In this document: positions 7,651-15,867 of the stretch, one piece after another
Layout: every line of letters starts with the position of its first letter
How positions within the stretch are numbered: position 1 is the stretch's first letter
Source of the DNA: Maricaulis sp965657935
Lineage (GTDB): Bacteria; Pseudomonadota; Alphaproteobacteria; Caulobacterales; Maricaulaceae
Direction of reading: 5' to 3'
DNA: 21,547 nt
Assembly: GCA_965657935.1 (NCBI GenBank)
Contig: CBFHQE010000041.1
Location: forward strand, 1 to 21,547
Position numbers and translations under genes: made by a program
The notes under the pieces: generated by a model
What the model was told of the DNA's origin: nothing
What the model saw: the letters and a program-made list of their open reading frames with translations, nothing else
Database searches by the model: none

Positions 7651-9825
7651 CTAGAGGAAGCTGTAGGGGTCGATATCTACCGAGACGCGTACCGAAGGCG
7701 GGGTTTTCACGCGCTTGCGCCAGGCACGGACATAGGCGGACATGTCGATGGTCTTGTCAGCGCGCACGAGAACGCGGCGGCGGTGCCAGCCGCGCACGAT
7801 GGCAAGCGGGGGTTCGGCCGGGCCCCAGATTTCCACGCCATCGGTCACCGGCGCGGCAGCGGCGAAATTGGCGGCAGCGTCTTCGACAGCCTTGGGGTTC
7901 ATGGCCATGAAGCCGATCGAGGCCATGCGTCCGAACGGCGGCAGGCCCAACATCTCGCGCGCCATGATCTCGGTTTCCAGGAAGGCATCCCGGTCTCCGG
8001 CCACCAGCGCCTGGATGGCTTCGTGCTCGGGTTGGTGGGTTTGCAGGAGGGCACGTCCCGGGCGTTCGGCGCGCCCGGCCCGGCCTGCCACCTGGACCAG
8101 GGTCTGATAAGTGCGCTCCCCTGCGCGGGGGTCACCGCCTGCGAGGCCCAGATCCGCGTCAATGACACCCACCAGGGTCAGGTTCGGGAAGTTATGGCCC
8201 TTGGCGGCGATCTGGGTGCCGACCAGGATATCGATCTCGCTCTTTTCCATGCGTCCGACAATGTCGGCGCCAGAGGAGCTGTCGGAGGAATAGATCTCGA
8301 CCCGGGCTTCGGGGAAGAGATGGCGTGCTTCCTCGGCGACCCGTTCCACGCCTGGTCCGACCGAAGTCAGGCTATCCTCGGCCTTGCAGCTCGGGCAGAG
8401 CTTGGGTTTCGGCATGGAAAAGCCAGTGACGTGACAGACCAGGCGGCCGGTATAGCGGTGCTCAACCAGATAGGACTGGGTGTCGGGCGAGACCATGCGG
8501 TGTCCGCATTTGCGGCACAGAACCAGCGGCGCATATCCGCGGCGGTTGAGATAAAGCAGGCTCTGCTCGCCGCGCTCAAGCGTATCGCGCATCGCCTCGA
8601 TCAGGGGCGGCGACAGCCATCGACCATCTTCGGCCGGGGTCTCGCGCAGATCGATCGTATCGACCGCGGGAAGGATGGCCGCACCTGGCCGGGCGGGGAG
8701 GCGGACATGAACATAGCGCCCGGCCTGGGCATTGGTCAGGCTTTCCAGCGAGGGTGTGGCCGAGGCCAGGATGACATTGGCACCTTCCAGCTTGGCGCGG
8801 ACTACAGCGAGGTCGCGGGCCTGATAGTGCAGGCCTTCTCCCTGTTTATAGGTCGGGTCGTGTTCCTCATCGACGATGATCATCTTGAGGTTGGGGAAGG
8901 GCAGGAATAGTGCTGACCGAGCACCGACAACAATGCGCGCACGACCTTCGGCGATCTCGCGCCACGCGCGGCGACGGTTCTTGGGACCCGCGCCGGAATG
9001 CCAGAGCGCGGGCTGGGATCCGAAACGCTTCTCAAAGCGGCTGAGAACCGCCTCGGTCAGGGCAATTTCCGGCAACATGATCAGGATCTGGGCGGTGTCG
9101 TCCTGTCGCAGCGTTTCGGCGATCGCCTCGAAATAAACCTCGGTCTTGCCAGAGCCCGTGACGCCATCGAGCAAGGCGGACTGGAAGCCGCCGCTCTTGA
9201 CCAGGCGCCGCAACATGCCAGCAGCCTCGGCCTGAAGCTGGGTGAGCGGCAGGCCGTCCAGCTCCGGGTCAGGTCTGGAAAAGGGTGGATCAACGAGTTT
9301 GGTGATCGACCGCAGCGCGCCTGTTTCGGCAAGTCCCTTGACCACTCCCGAGCTGACCCCCGCCTCGCGGGCGATATCAGCCGCGCTGGCTTCGCCCAGG
9401 CTCTCCACCGCATCGAGCACTTTTTCGCGGGCGGCGGTCATCCGCGGCGGTTCGGTATCGCCACGCACATAGAGCGTCTCTGTCGGTGAGGGTTTGAGCG
9501 CGTCCTGGCTGCGCAGGACAGAGCGCAGGAGAATGCCTGGCGGCTGGACCAGGTAATTCGCAGCCCAGTCGACCAGATTACGTGTGCCCGCCGGGATAGG
9601 CGTGCCGTCCATGCGACTTTCCACCGATTTGAGTTCGCGCTCGCCGGGCCCGTCCTTGAGCGCCCAGACCACGCCGTGCGCGCGGCGCTGACCCAGCGGG
9701 GCGATCACATGATCGCCCGGTTGCAGGACCACGCCCTCCGGCACCCAATAGTCAAACGCCTCCGGCAGCGGCATCGGAAAAAGGACCGCGGCTCGGGTTT
9801 GGGATTTCACTTTCGGCTCGGTCAC
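7651..9825 (-). CDS. priA: Primosomal protein N' (replication restart helicase PriA)
   Basis: A 724-aa superfamily 2 helicase that recognises stalled forks and reloads the replisome. The N-terminal DNA-binding domain has FPMPLPEAFDYWVPEG; a winged helix follows (about 135-180). Walker A GVTGSGKTEVYF starts near 221, the DEEH box is at 319-322, and SATPS and QVAGRAGR mark later helicase motifs. The zinc region (437-480) is unusual: C437, C440, C477 and C480 are kept, but the other site reads S446, T449, C464, T467 where four cysteines are expected, so one of the two zinc ions should be lost. The start is GTG at 9825 without a clear ribosome site; a GTG five codons later is an alternative. It diverges from the DUF484 gene, with 75 bases between the starts. 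Confidence 0.97.
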   Translation of the reverse strand: MTEPKVKSQTRAAVLFPMPLPEAFDYWVPEGVVLQPGDHVIAPLGQRRAHGVVWALKDGPGERELKSVESRMDGTPIPAGTRNLVDWAANYLVQPPGILLRSVLRSQDALKPSPTETLYVRGDTEPPRMTAAREKVLDAVESLGEASAADIAREAGVSSGVVKGLAETGALRSITKLVDPPFSRPDPELDGLPLTQLQAEAAGMLRRLVKSGGFQSALLDGVTGSGKTEVYFEAIAETLRQDDTAQILIMLPEIALTEAVLSRFEKRFGSQPALWHSGAGPKNRRRAWREIAEGRARIVVGARSALFLPFPNLKMIIVDEEHDPTYKQGEGLHYQARDLAVVRAKLEGANVILASATPSLESLTNAQAGRYVHVRLPARPGAAILPAVDTIDLRETPAEDGRWLSPPLIEAMRDTLERGEQSLLYLNRRGYAPLVLCRKCGHRMVSPDTQSYLVEHRYTGRLVCHVTGFSMPKPKLCPSCKAEDSLTSVGPGVERVAEEARHLFPEARVEIYSSDSSSGADIVGRMEKSEIDILVGTQIAAKGHNFPNLTLVGVIDADLGLAGGDPRAGERTYQTLVQVAGRAGRAERPGRALLQTHQPEHEAIQALVAGDRDAFLETEIMAREMLGLPPFGRMASIGFMAMNPKAVEDAAANFAAAAPVTDGVEIWGPAEPPLAIVRGWHRRRVLVRADKTIDMSAYVRAWRKRVKTPPSVRVSVDIDPYSFL

Positions 9826-9900
9826 AGGGCAGAATGTCGATAATGATTCGGTTTGAACGGGCCTTCAAATTGCCCGTCAGCGCCAGAAGAGGCAAAGCCT

Positions 9901-10587
9901 ATGTCCACGACCACTGAGGAAACCCGGCCCGGCAAGCTCGATATCGAGGCGATCCGGGAGTTCCTGATGAGCCATCCGGATTTTATCCGGGAGGATGCCG
10001 AACTATTTGCACGCGTCACCGAGAACCCGTCTGCAGACGGCGTGATCGATATTGGCAATGCGGCACGAGACAAGCTGGTGGGCGAGCTTCGACAGTACAA
10101 GGCGATGAATGAGAGTATCGTCGAGACGGCCCGTGCCAATCTGGCGATCCAGGCCCAGATCCATGCGGCGGTGCTGGGCTTGTTGGAAGTGGACAGTCTT
10201 TCTGGGCTGGATCGCAAGATCTCCAGCCGGCTGACCGGCGCCCTGGGCGTGGATGTCTGCCGTGTGTTGATCGAGGGGCATTCTCCATTGAAGAGCGCGG
10301 AATCGATCCTGGGCGCTTCTGAGGGCATGGTCTCTACTATCATGGCTGAGCGTGTCGAGGTGCTGGGCCCGGTCGATGGCGAGCGTGCTCACGAGATCTA
10401 CGGCCAGCAGGGCGCGCGCATGCGATCGCAGGCGATTGTGCGTCTCGATTTTCATGGTCAGGACGGGTTGTTTGCGCTGGCGGCTCGAGATCCACACCTG
10501 TTTCAGTTCGGCCAGGGCACGGAATTGCTCAATTTTCTGGCGCGGGTCACCGAACGCTTGATTGTGCAATGGATGCATCAGCGCTGA
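9901..10587 (+). CDS. DUF484 family protein
   Basis: A 228-aa protein of the DUF484 family, recognised from LDIEAIREFLMSHPDFI near the N-terminus, a helical coiled segment, and a GAF-like C-terminal half (SSRLTGALGVDVCRV, later LFALAARDPHLF and LLNFLARVTERLI). In many proteobacteria this gene lies directly upstream of xerC, as here. Its molecular role is not established. I chose the ATG at 9901, with AGAAGAGG eight bases upstream; a TTG at 9853 in frame would add 16 residues without a ribosome site. Its end overlaps the xerC start by 19 bases, so the two are almost certainly co-transcribed and coupled. Native base composition. Confidence 0.9.
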   Translation: MSTTTEETRPGKLDIEAIREFLMSHPDFIREDAELFARVTENPSADGVIDIGNAARDKLVGELRQYKAMNESIVETARANLAIQAQIHAAVLGLLEVDSLSGLDRKISSRLTGALGVDVCRVLIEGHSPLKSAESILGASEGMVSTIMAERVEVLGPVDGERAHEIYGQQGARMRSQAIVRLDFHGQDGLFALAARDPHLFQFGQGTELLNFLARVTERLIVQWMHQR

Positions 10588-11501
10588 AGACCAGCGCGCC
10601 GGACGCGCTGACAGCCTTTCTCCAGCACTTGACCGGTGAGCGTCGGCTGAGTCTGAAAACCGTCGATGCCTATCAGCGGGACATTTCAGGGTTTATCGCT
10701 TTTCTCACCGCGCATCTTGGCGAGACGGTCTCGTTGCAGACCCTGAGCGTGGTTGGCGTGCGTGATTTCCGGTCCTTCATGGCATCGCGTCGCCAGACCG
10801 GGCTCGCGGCACGCTCACTGGCTAGGGAGATGTCGGCGCTGCGGTCATTCTATGCGTATCTGGAGCGTCGCTGGGGATTGTCCAACGCGGCATTATTGCT
10901 TGTCGAACTCCCGAAAGTTCCGCGCTCCAAACCCAAACCCGTCAGTGAAACGGCAGCCAGAGACATGGTAGCTCAGGCCAGCGAGCGTGATGTTCCCGAC
11001 TGGGTCGCTGCTCGTGATGTCGCGGTATTATTGCTGCTATATGGTTGCGGGCTGCGGATATCGGAGGCGTTGTCGCTTACCGGGCGGGATCGCTCGCTGG
11101 GCGAGGCGCTGCGCATAACTGGCAAAGGCGGCAAAACCCGGCTGGTACCGGTTCTTCCTGATGTCGTCGAGGCGGTGCGGAAATACGCTGCGCTGGCACC
11201 ATTTGACTTCGAGCCGGGCACGGCGCTTTTTCGCGGTGTTCGCGGCGGTCCGCTGGGGCCGAGGCCTGTCCAGAAGCTGGTCGAGGAAATGCGAGTTGCG
11301 TTGGGTCTGGCGCCGAGCGCCACACCGCATGCCCTGCGTCATGCGTTCGCAACCCACCTCCTGGCGCACGGGGGTGATCTGCGGGCGATCCAGGAATTGC
11401 TCGGCCATGCCAGTCTCTCGACCACACAGATCTATGCGGAGGTGGAAACCGACAATCTGCTCAAGCTCTACGACCAGGCACATCCTCGCAGCCAGCACTG
11501 A
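10569..11501 (+). CDS. xerC: Tyrosine recombinase XerC
   Basis: A 310-aa tyrosine recombinase of XerC type, which with XerD resolves chromosome dimers at dif during division. The N-terminal SAM-like domain spans about 10-115 (TVDAYQRDISGFIAFL). All catalytic residues are visible: R163 in GCGLRISEAL, K186 in TGKGGKTR, H254 and R257 in HALRHAFATHLL, H280 in LLGHASLSTTQIY, and nucleophile Y289. The short insert-free length and the placement directly after DUF484 favour XerC over XerD or an integrase. Overlap with the DUF484 end by 19 bases in another frame implies coupled translation. No dif-like site or phage gene lies nearby. Confidence 0.95.
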   Translation: MDASALKTSAPDALTAFLQHLTGERRLSLKTVDAYQRDISGFIAFLTAHLGETVSLQTLSVVGVRDFRSFMASRRQTGLAARSLAREMSALRSFYAYLERRWGLSNAALLLVELPKVPRSKPKPVSETAARDMVAQASERDVPDWVAARDVAVLLLLYGCGLRISEALSLTGRDRSLGEALRITGKGGKTRLVPVLPDVVEAVRKYAALAPFDFEPGTALFRGVRGGPLGPRPVQKLVEEMRVALGLAPSATPHALRHAFATHLLAHGGDLRAIQELLGHASLSTTQIYAEVETDNLLKLYDQAHPRSQH

Positions 11502-11593
11502 CGGGTACATCGGTAGTCATACCGACATTTACGGGCCTGAATCCGGGCTGAGCCGCGTTCCCAATTCCCTCACTTGCATCCGCAAAAGTGCAA

Positions 11594-11622
11594 TTGACAC
11601 GCTCACCTCAATCTCATACTTT
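11594..11622 (+). promoter_or_regulatory. Strong sigma-70-type promoter
   Basis: TTGACA at 11594-11599, a 17-base spacer, and TACTTT at 11617-11622. The -35 box is a perfect consensus match and the spacing is ideal. It lies 28 bases before the ATG of the membrane-protein gene at 11650. The -10 box is the left arm of a perfect inverted repeat, so the promoter is probably repressible. Confidence 0.8.
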
Positions 11623-11635
11623 GTAAATCAAAGTA
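11617..11635 (+). promoter_or_regulatory. Operator-like perfect inverted repeat over the -10 box
   Basis: TACTTTG (11617-11623), five-base spacer TAAAT, then CAAAGTA (11629-11635): a 7-bp perfect dyad covering the -10 box and probable start of transcription. Dimeric winged-helix repressors often bind such sites. The natural candidate is the regulator encoded as the second gene of the same operon (12264-12563), implying autoregulation. This is inference from position and symmetry. Confidence 0.7.
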
Positions 11636-11649
11636 CTTGGAGAGTGACT

Positions 11650-12261
11650 ATGAGCCGCGATGCTGACCTGTCCTATTTGCGTGAAATGGCGGAAGCCGGA
11701 GAGCGCGCGCCAATCCTGTCGGGCCGCTTTTTTGTTTGGTGGGGCAGTCTGGCTTCGATGGCGCTGATGGCTCATTGGTTCATTCTCACCGGTCGCGCCG
11801 GCATGCCGATCGAGCAGGTCGGACTGGTTTGGCTGACCTTTGGTGTGGTCGGGTCGATCGGTTCTGTGGTGCTGCGTCGGGGCATGAGTGTGAAGCCGGG
11901 AGCCGGGTCGGCCGGAAATCGCGGTGACCGGGCGGTCTGGAACGCGATGTTCATCTCCATTGTTGCCTATACGCTGGGATTGGTCGCCGCGCTTTCCATG
12001 GGCCGCATCGAGCAAACGCTTTTTGATACCATTCCGTTGTTCTCTCTCGCTTCCTACGGCATAGCATTTACAACGGTCGCAGCACTTGGCGGCCCCCGAT
12101 GGATGAAAACCATGGCGTGGATCAGCTGGATTTTGTGCGCCATTGGCACCAGCTTTATCGGTACTGCGGCGCTCTATCTGTTCTGCATGGTGAGTGTGCT
12201 GCTGGTCGCGGTGGTGCCGGGTGTGCTGTTGTTGCGCGCTGAACCTTCCGCAAAGAGCTGA
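11650..12261 (+). CDS. Six-helix inner-membrane protein, operon with regulator
   Basis: A 203-aa protein with about six hydrophobic helices: FFVWWGSLASMALMAHWFIL, VGLVWLTFGVVGSIGSVVL, FISIVAYTLGLVAALS, FSLASYGIAFTTVAAL and two at the C-terminus. The short cytosolic N-terminus (MSRDADLSYLREMAEAGERAP) resembles the start of other membrane proteins paired with small winged-helix regulators. I know no specific function. The ATG at 11650 has GGAGAG five bases upstream and follows the strong promoter; the same frame is open far upstream but that part overlaps xerC. The regulator gene begins two bases after the stop, so the two form an operon. Confidence 0.85.
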   Translation: MSRDADLSYLREMAEAGERAPILSGRFFVWWGSLASMALMAHWFILTGRAGMPIEQVGLVWLTFGVVGSIGSVVLRRGMSVKPGAGSAGNRGDRAVWNAMFISIVAYTLGLVAALSMGRIEQTLFDTIPLFSLASYGIAFTTVAALGGPRWMKTMAWISWILCAIGTSFIGTAALYLFCMVSVLLVAVVPGVLLLRAEPSAKS

Positions 12262-12263
12262 TC

Positions 12264-12563
12264 ATGGCAGACGAGTTTGACGCGTCCGGCCTGGACGATG
12301 TTATCCATGGCAAGTTGAGACTGGGCCTGATGGCCTATCTCTCCTCGGTGGAGAGCGCGAGTTTCAATGAGCTGAAGGACAAGACAGGCGCCAGCGACGG
12401 TAATCTGTCTGTGCATCTCCGCAAGCTGGAGGGCGCGGATTATGTGCGAATCGAAAAGCAGTTCGTGGACCGAAAGCCGCATACCCGGGCAAGCCTGACG
12501 TCAGGCGGTCGCAAGGCCTGGCAGGCCTATCTCGCGCACATCCGAACCCTGTTGGGCGACTAG
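12264..12563 (+). CDS. Small winged-helix transcriptional regulator
   Basis: A 99-aa protein made almost entirely of one winged-helix DNA-binding domain, like the HTH_34/ArsR-type regulators. IHGKLRLGLMAYLSS opens the domain, SFNELKDKTGASDGNLSVHLRKLEGADYV forms helix-turn-helix plus recognition helix, and KPHTRASLTSGGRKAWQAYL gives the wing and final dimer helix. There is no ligand domain and no metal-binding cysteine, so any effector is unclear. It starts two bases after the membrane-protein gene and probably represses its own operon through the dyad at 11617-11635. It ends one base before the stop of the convergent GNAT gene. Confidence 0.9.
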   Translation: MADEFDASGLDDVIHGKLRLGLMAYLSSVESASFNELKDKTGASDGNLSVHLRKLEGADYVRIEKQFVDRKPHTRASLTSGGRKAWQAYLAHIRTLLGD

Positions 12564-12564
12564 G

Positions 12565-13110
12565 TCAGGCCGCGGCTTCCCTGGCCGGCCGGTGTTCCCA
12601 CTCAACGACGTCGCAACCCTCGGCCTCATCGAATCGGGTGTTGAGTAACTGGAAGCCTGCTTTCTCGAGGACGCGGTGTGAAGCATCCCGGTCTGCCCGC
12701 GTTACGGCCTTTACGACTTTCACGCTTTCATGGCCATAGGCCCACTCGAGCAGGGTCATGACACCCTCAGTGGCCAGACCCTGTTCGCGATAGGATTGTA
12801 GCATGGAATATCCTATCTCGACTGAGCCATTGGCGTCCGGCGGCCCTTTATAGCCGCCACATCCGACCAGGCGGTTGAGCACGGGCGAGATATAGACCCA
12901 GGCGTGCCATCCCAAGACCTCAGGCGCCACGGTTGGTCGAACCGCGGCCCACTGCAGCGCATTCTTGTCCATAAGTTCGGGTGGCCAGCTCGGTTCAATC
13001 TCCACGCCAAGGGCCTGGAAGAACGCAAGGCGATCATCACGCTGCAAACGGGCCAGCTCGGGGTCGAGTGCGATGAGTCGCAAGCGGGAAGATGCAATCT
13101 CGAGCGTCAT
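12565..13110 (-). CDS. GNAT family N-acetyltransferase
   Basis: A 181-aa acetyltransferase of the RimJ/RimL-like GNAT type. It opens with an RLRLIALDPE strand and has LVGCGGYKG, then SVEIGYSMLQSYREQGLATEG, in which the RxxGxA acetyl-CoA pyrophosphate loop is clear, and ASHRVLEKAGFQL at the C-terminal motif B. The substrate is unknown. I chose the ATG at 13110, with AGGA eight bases upstream; a TTG 13 codons earlier has no ribosome site. It converges with the regulator gene, one base between stops. An inverted repeat at 13212-13232 lies about 100 bases upstream of its start. Confidence 0.9.
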   Translation of the reverse strand: MTLEIASSRLRLIALDPELARLQRDDRLAFFQALGVEIEPSWPPELMDKNALQWAAVRPTVAPEVLGWHAWVYISPVLNRLVGCGGYKGPPDANGSVEIGYSMLQSYREQGLATEGVMTLLEWAYGHESVKVVKAVTRADRDASHRVLEKAGFQLLNTRFDEAEGCDVVEWEHRPAREAAA

Positions 13111-13211
13111 GTTACCGGTCCTAAGGCCCCCAAAGCCAAGCGCGCCCAAGCTGGGGCATCACCGACCTTGATATATGCCCGATCCGGAACCGGTTGTCCG
13201 CTCAATTTCGC

Positions 13212-13232
13212 GTCACAATTGAATTTTGTGAC
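13212..13232. promoter_or_regulatory. Inverted repeat between lpdA and the GNAT gene
   Basis: GTCACAA (13212-13218), seven-base spacer, TTGTGAC (13226-13232): a perfect 7-7-7 dyad in the 174-bp gap between the lpdA stop and the acetyltransferase start. It lacks a T-run, so it is more likely a protein-binding site than a terminator. It might act on the acetyltransferase promoter; no clear -35/-10 pair was found. Confidence 0.35.
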
Positions 13233-13284
13233 CAGCGGCTGGGGACCATGACGCCCGGTGGCGCCATGATTCTACAATTCTGAT

Positions 13285-14691
13285 TCAGGCTTGCATCGTC
13301 CAGCCTTCAACACCCATGGCCGCCTGGCGGACGGCTTCGGTCAGAGTCGGGTGAGGATGGCAAGTACGAGCCAGGTCTTCCGATGCCGCACGGAATTCCA
13401 TCGCCACGCACACCTCACCAATCATCTCACCGACATTGGCGCCGATCATGTGGGCGCCCAGGATTTCGTCGGTTTCGGCATCTGCGAGGATTTTCACGAA
13501 ACCGTCTGTGGTGTGGTTGGTGCGTGCGCGTGAATTGGCCTGGAAGGGGAATTTGCCCTTTTTGTACTTGCGACCACTCTCCTTGAGCTCGTCCTCGGTC
13601 AGGCCAACGGATGCGATCTCCGGAGCGGTGTATACCACGCCCGGTATGACGCCGTAGTTCACGTGGCCTGCCTTTCCAGCTATGCGCTCGGCACACGCGA
13701 CACCCTCATCCTCGGCCTTGTGAGCCAGCATGGGGCCGTGCGTGCAGTCACCGATCACCCAGACGTTTTCCGCCGAGGTCTGGAAGTGGTTATTGGCTAT
13801 GAAGCCGCGTTGGTCTGGTGCGACACCAACTGTCTCCAGACCGAGACCTTCAGTGTAGGGGCGGCGGCCGATGCAGACGAGGACTGTGTCTGCCTCGATG
13901 GTCTCCGCGTCGCCGCCGGCAGCGGGCTCGATGGATACTTTCAAGGTATCCGGGTCGGAACTGTCGATACCGGTGACCTTGGTCCCCAGCTTGAAGTCCA
14001 TGCCCTGTTTCTTGAACGTGCGCTGCGCCGTCTTGGCCAGTTCACTATCCATTCCGGGCAAAATGCGGTCGAGATACTCCACCACGGTTATCTCGGCGCC
14101 CAGCCGGCGCCAGACCGAGCCCAGTTCCAGTCCGATGACTCCGGCACCAATGAGAACCAGCTTGCCTGGTATTTTTTCAAGGGAGAGCGCGCCGGTTGAA
14201 GACACCACGCGCTTCTCGTCAATCTCGACACCGGGCAGCGGCGTGACTTCGGAGCCTGTGGCGATGACTGTATGGCGGGTGGACAAGGTTTGGCTGCCAC
14301 CCTCGGCAAGCTCGACCTCGACCTGGCCGGCACCGGCAATGCGGCCCTTGCCTTTGATGTATTCAACACCGTTTTTCTTGAACAGGAATTCGACGCCCTT
14401 GGTCAGACCGTCAACGGCTTCGTCCTTCTGGTCCAGCATGGCCGGAAGGTCAACTTCGACGCCGGATGTCTTGATGCCCAGCTTGGCAAATTCTGTATTG
14501 GCTGTTTCGTAAAGCTCGGAGGCATGCAATAGCGCCTTGGAAGGGATGCAGCCGACATTCAGGCAGGTGCCACCCAGCGTGCCACGCATTTCGATGCAGG
14601 CGACCTTGAGGCCCAGCTGACCGGCTCGGATGGCACAATTATATCCACCCGGGCCACCACCGATGATGACGACGTCATAGCTATCCGACAT
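13285..14691 (-). CDS. lpdA: Dihydrolipoyl dehydrogenase (E3)
   Basis: A 468-aa flavoprotein that reoxidises dihydrolipoyl groups with NAD+, serving the 2-oxoglutarate (and usually pyruvate) dehydrogenase complexes. The FAD-binding IIGGGPGGY starts near residue 9; the redox disulfide is C43-C48 in GGTCLNVGCIPSKA; the NAD site is IGAGVIGLELGSVW; a second FAD contact is VIGDCTHGPMLAHKAEDEG; the C-terminal catalytic dyad is H447/E452 in HPHPTLTEA. There is no extra lipoyl domain. I chose the ATG at 14691 (GAGG just upstream) over an ATG 11 codons earlier whose ribosome site would touch the start codon. It lies downstream of sucA-sucB but is separated from them by two small membrane-protein genes. 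Confidence 0.98.
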   Translation of the reverse strand: MSDSYDVVIIGGGPGGYNCAIRAGQLGLKVACIEMRGTLGGTCLNVGCIPSKALLHASELYETANTEFAKLGIKTSGVEVDLPAMLDQKDEAVDGLTKGVEFLFKKNGVEYIKGKGRIAGAGQVEVELAEGGSQTLSTRHTVIATGSEVTPLPGVEIDEKRVVSSTGALSLEKIPGKLVLIGAGVIGLELGSVWRRLGAEITVVEYLDRILPGMDSELAKTAQRTFKKQGMDFKLGTKVTGIDSSDPDTLKVSIEPAAGGDAETIEADTVLVCIGRRPYTEGLGLETVGVAPDQRGFIANNHFQTSAENVWVIGDCTHGPMLAHKAEDEGVACAERIAGKAGHVNYGVIPGVVYTAPEIASVGLTEDELKESGRKYKKGKFPFQANSRARTNHTTDGFVKILADAETDEILGAHMIGANVGEMIGEVCVAMEFRAASEDLARTCHPHPTLTEAVRQAAMGVEGWTMQA

Positions 14692-14794
14692 GTTTGCCTC
14701 GTGATTGGGGAAGGAAAGGATCATCTCCTATATGCCCGGGATATGAAGACAAGGTAAGGGCCAATATGTCCCGCCTGTGCAGGGCAGTGTTGCG

Positions 14795-15235
14795 CTACCA
14801 GCGCGCTGGTTTGCGGGTGCGCAGGAAGATGAAGCCCAGGATGCCGGACAGCAGGATGATATTGACCAGCCAGTCCAGCCAGACATTCTGTCCACCCGCG
14901 ATCTGGTCATAAGAGGGGTCGGTCGAATAGGAGAGCCAGACAGCAAGGTCGACGAATACGGCGAGGCAGTAAGCATAGAAGGCCCACATACGGCGCAGGA
15001 ATAGTCCAACAACCGAGGCCCAGTAAGCGGTGGCATTAACCAGGGCTGCACCGACCTCCCAGGCCTGGAGCGAGCTCAATACGACAATTCTGTTCGGATC
15101 CAGCCCGATTGTCGTTCCCTGTCCAAGCATTACGAGAAATATCGTAATGGCGGACGTGGCTTGAACGGATCCCCAGCCCGCAATAGCGAGCAGCATCAAC
15201 CATCTCAGAGTGAGAGCCTTTTCAAGCACGAGCAT
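14795..15235 (-). CDS. Small four-helix membrane protein
   Basis: A 146-aa protein with about four hydrophobic segments: LMLLAIAGWGSVQATSAITIFLV, GAALVNATAYWASVVGLFL, AFYAYCLAVFVDLAVWL and DWLVNIILLSGILGFIFL. I do not recognise it. I used the ATG at 15235; a GTG at 15304 would add 23 residues without support. AGG lies only two to three bases upstream of the ATG, so the start is uncertain. Its last helix (LDW...FLRTR) and the RRMWAFY stretch resemble the neighbouring 158-aa protein (LDW...LTRSS, RPRWALY), suggesting that the two may be distant paralogues. It lies between sucB and lpdA on the same strand. Confidence 0.75.
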   Translation of the reverse strand: MLVLEKALTLRWLMLLAIAGWGSVQATSAITIFLVMLGQGTTIGLDPNRIVVLSSLQAWEVGAALVNATAYWASVVGLFLRRMWAFYAYCLAVFVDLAVWLSYSTDPSYDQIAGGQNVWLDWLVNIILLSGILGFIFLRTRKPARW

Positions 15236-15369
15236 GGCCTCAGCATAAACATATACACGCGCCAACACCAATCGATCAGCGGTGTTTCGACAAGGAGCAC
15301 GCACAGTCTGTCATCCCAAGGTCGGATCTGCGCGCTTACAGCGGAATGATTTCTTGTCGTAATTACGCT

Positions 15370-15385
15370 CAGGCGCGAACGCCTG
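15370..15385 (-). terminator. UUCG-tetraloop hairpin after the 158-aa gene
   Basis: Read on the minus strand this is CAGGCG-TTCG-CGCCTG, a six-base-pair stem closed by the very stable UUCG tetraloop. It starts five bases after the stop codon of the gene at 15391-15867. No U-run follows, so it may be a weak terminator or an mRNA 3'-end stabiliser between the two small membrane-protein genes. Confidence 0.4.
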
Positions 15386-15390
15386 TGTGC

Positions 15391-15867
15391 CTAGAGGTGT
15401 GCGGAAGAACGCGTCAGCACAAAATACAGAGTGGCGGCAACGACGAACAGGCGAAGCGCCAGTTTGGCCCAGTCTAGCATTTCCGCCCAATCCAGGCCCC
15501 CGACCTCGGTCATGGTCGCGTGAACGGCATAGTTTCCACCCGACAGGGTTGCTTCCACCCAGCCCGCCTGCGCAGCGCCCAGGAGAATAGGCGCCAAGTA
15601 AAGAGCCCAGCGCGGGCGATACAGAATGACGACAGGTAGCGCGAAATCACCTATGGCTACGACCAGTCGCAAGGTCTGCGCAGGCCAAGGCACGCTGGCG
15701 AGATCGGCGGCGACAACTGGCGAGCTGAAGAAAATGGCATGGCCGCCAATCGGCGCGGTCCAGCCTACAAGAAGGAAGCGCAGGCTGTAGAGGCCCAACA
15801 GTAGGGAGCCGATGGTTATCAATCGGAAAAGCGGCGTGCGGGCCGTCTCGCTGTTCCAATCAATCAT
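15391..15867 (-). CDS. Small four-helix membrane protein
   Basis: A 158-aa membrane protein with about four hydrophobic segments, among them LITIGSLLLGLYSLRFLLVGW, LVVAIGDFALPVVILY, ALYLAPILLGAAQAGW and LALRLFVVAATLYFVL. Not recognised. GGAG lies eight bases before the ATG, a good ribosome site. It lies 241 bases downstream of sucB and upstream of the 146-aa membrane protein with which it shares a weak pattern (R-x-W-A-x-Y, and LDW near the last helix). A membrane role next to TCA genes is only positional. Confidence 0.8.
   Translation of the reverse strand: MIDWNSETARTPLFRLITIGSLLLGLYSLRFLLVGWTAPIGGHAIFFSSPVVAADLASVPWPAQTLRLVVAIGDFALPVVILYRPRWALYLAPILLGAAQAGWVEATLSGGNYAVHATMTEVGGLDWAEMLDWAKLALRLFVVAATLYFVLTRSSAHL

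Noticed and set aside
10569..11501. The tyrosine recombinase as a sign of an integrated mobile element
   Set aside because: It is a standard XerC in the conserved DUF484-xerC pair; there is no att site, tRNA or phage/ICE gene nearby.
11161..11649. A long N-terminal extension in frame with the membrane-protein gene at 11650
   Set aside because: It overlaps xerC in another frame and precedes the strong promoter at 11594; the ATG at 11650 has a good ribosome site.
14797..14810. Palindrome ACCAGCGCGCTGGT at the end of the 146-aa gene
   Set aside because: It is explained by the coding of the last residues (KPARW), has no T-run, and is short.
15128..15149. Inverted repeat CATTACGA/TCGTAATG inside the 146-aa gene
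   Set aside because: It lies within coding sequence away from the start; no regulatory context supports it.
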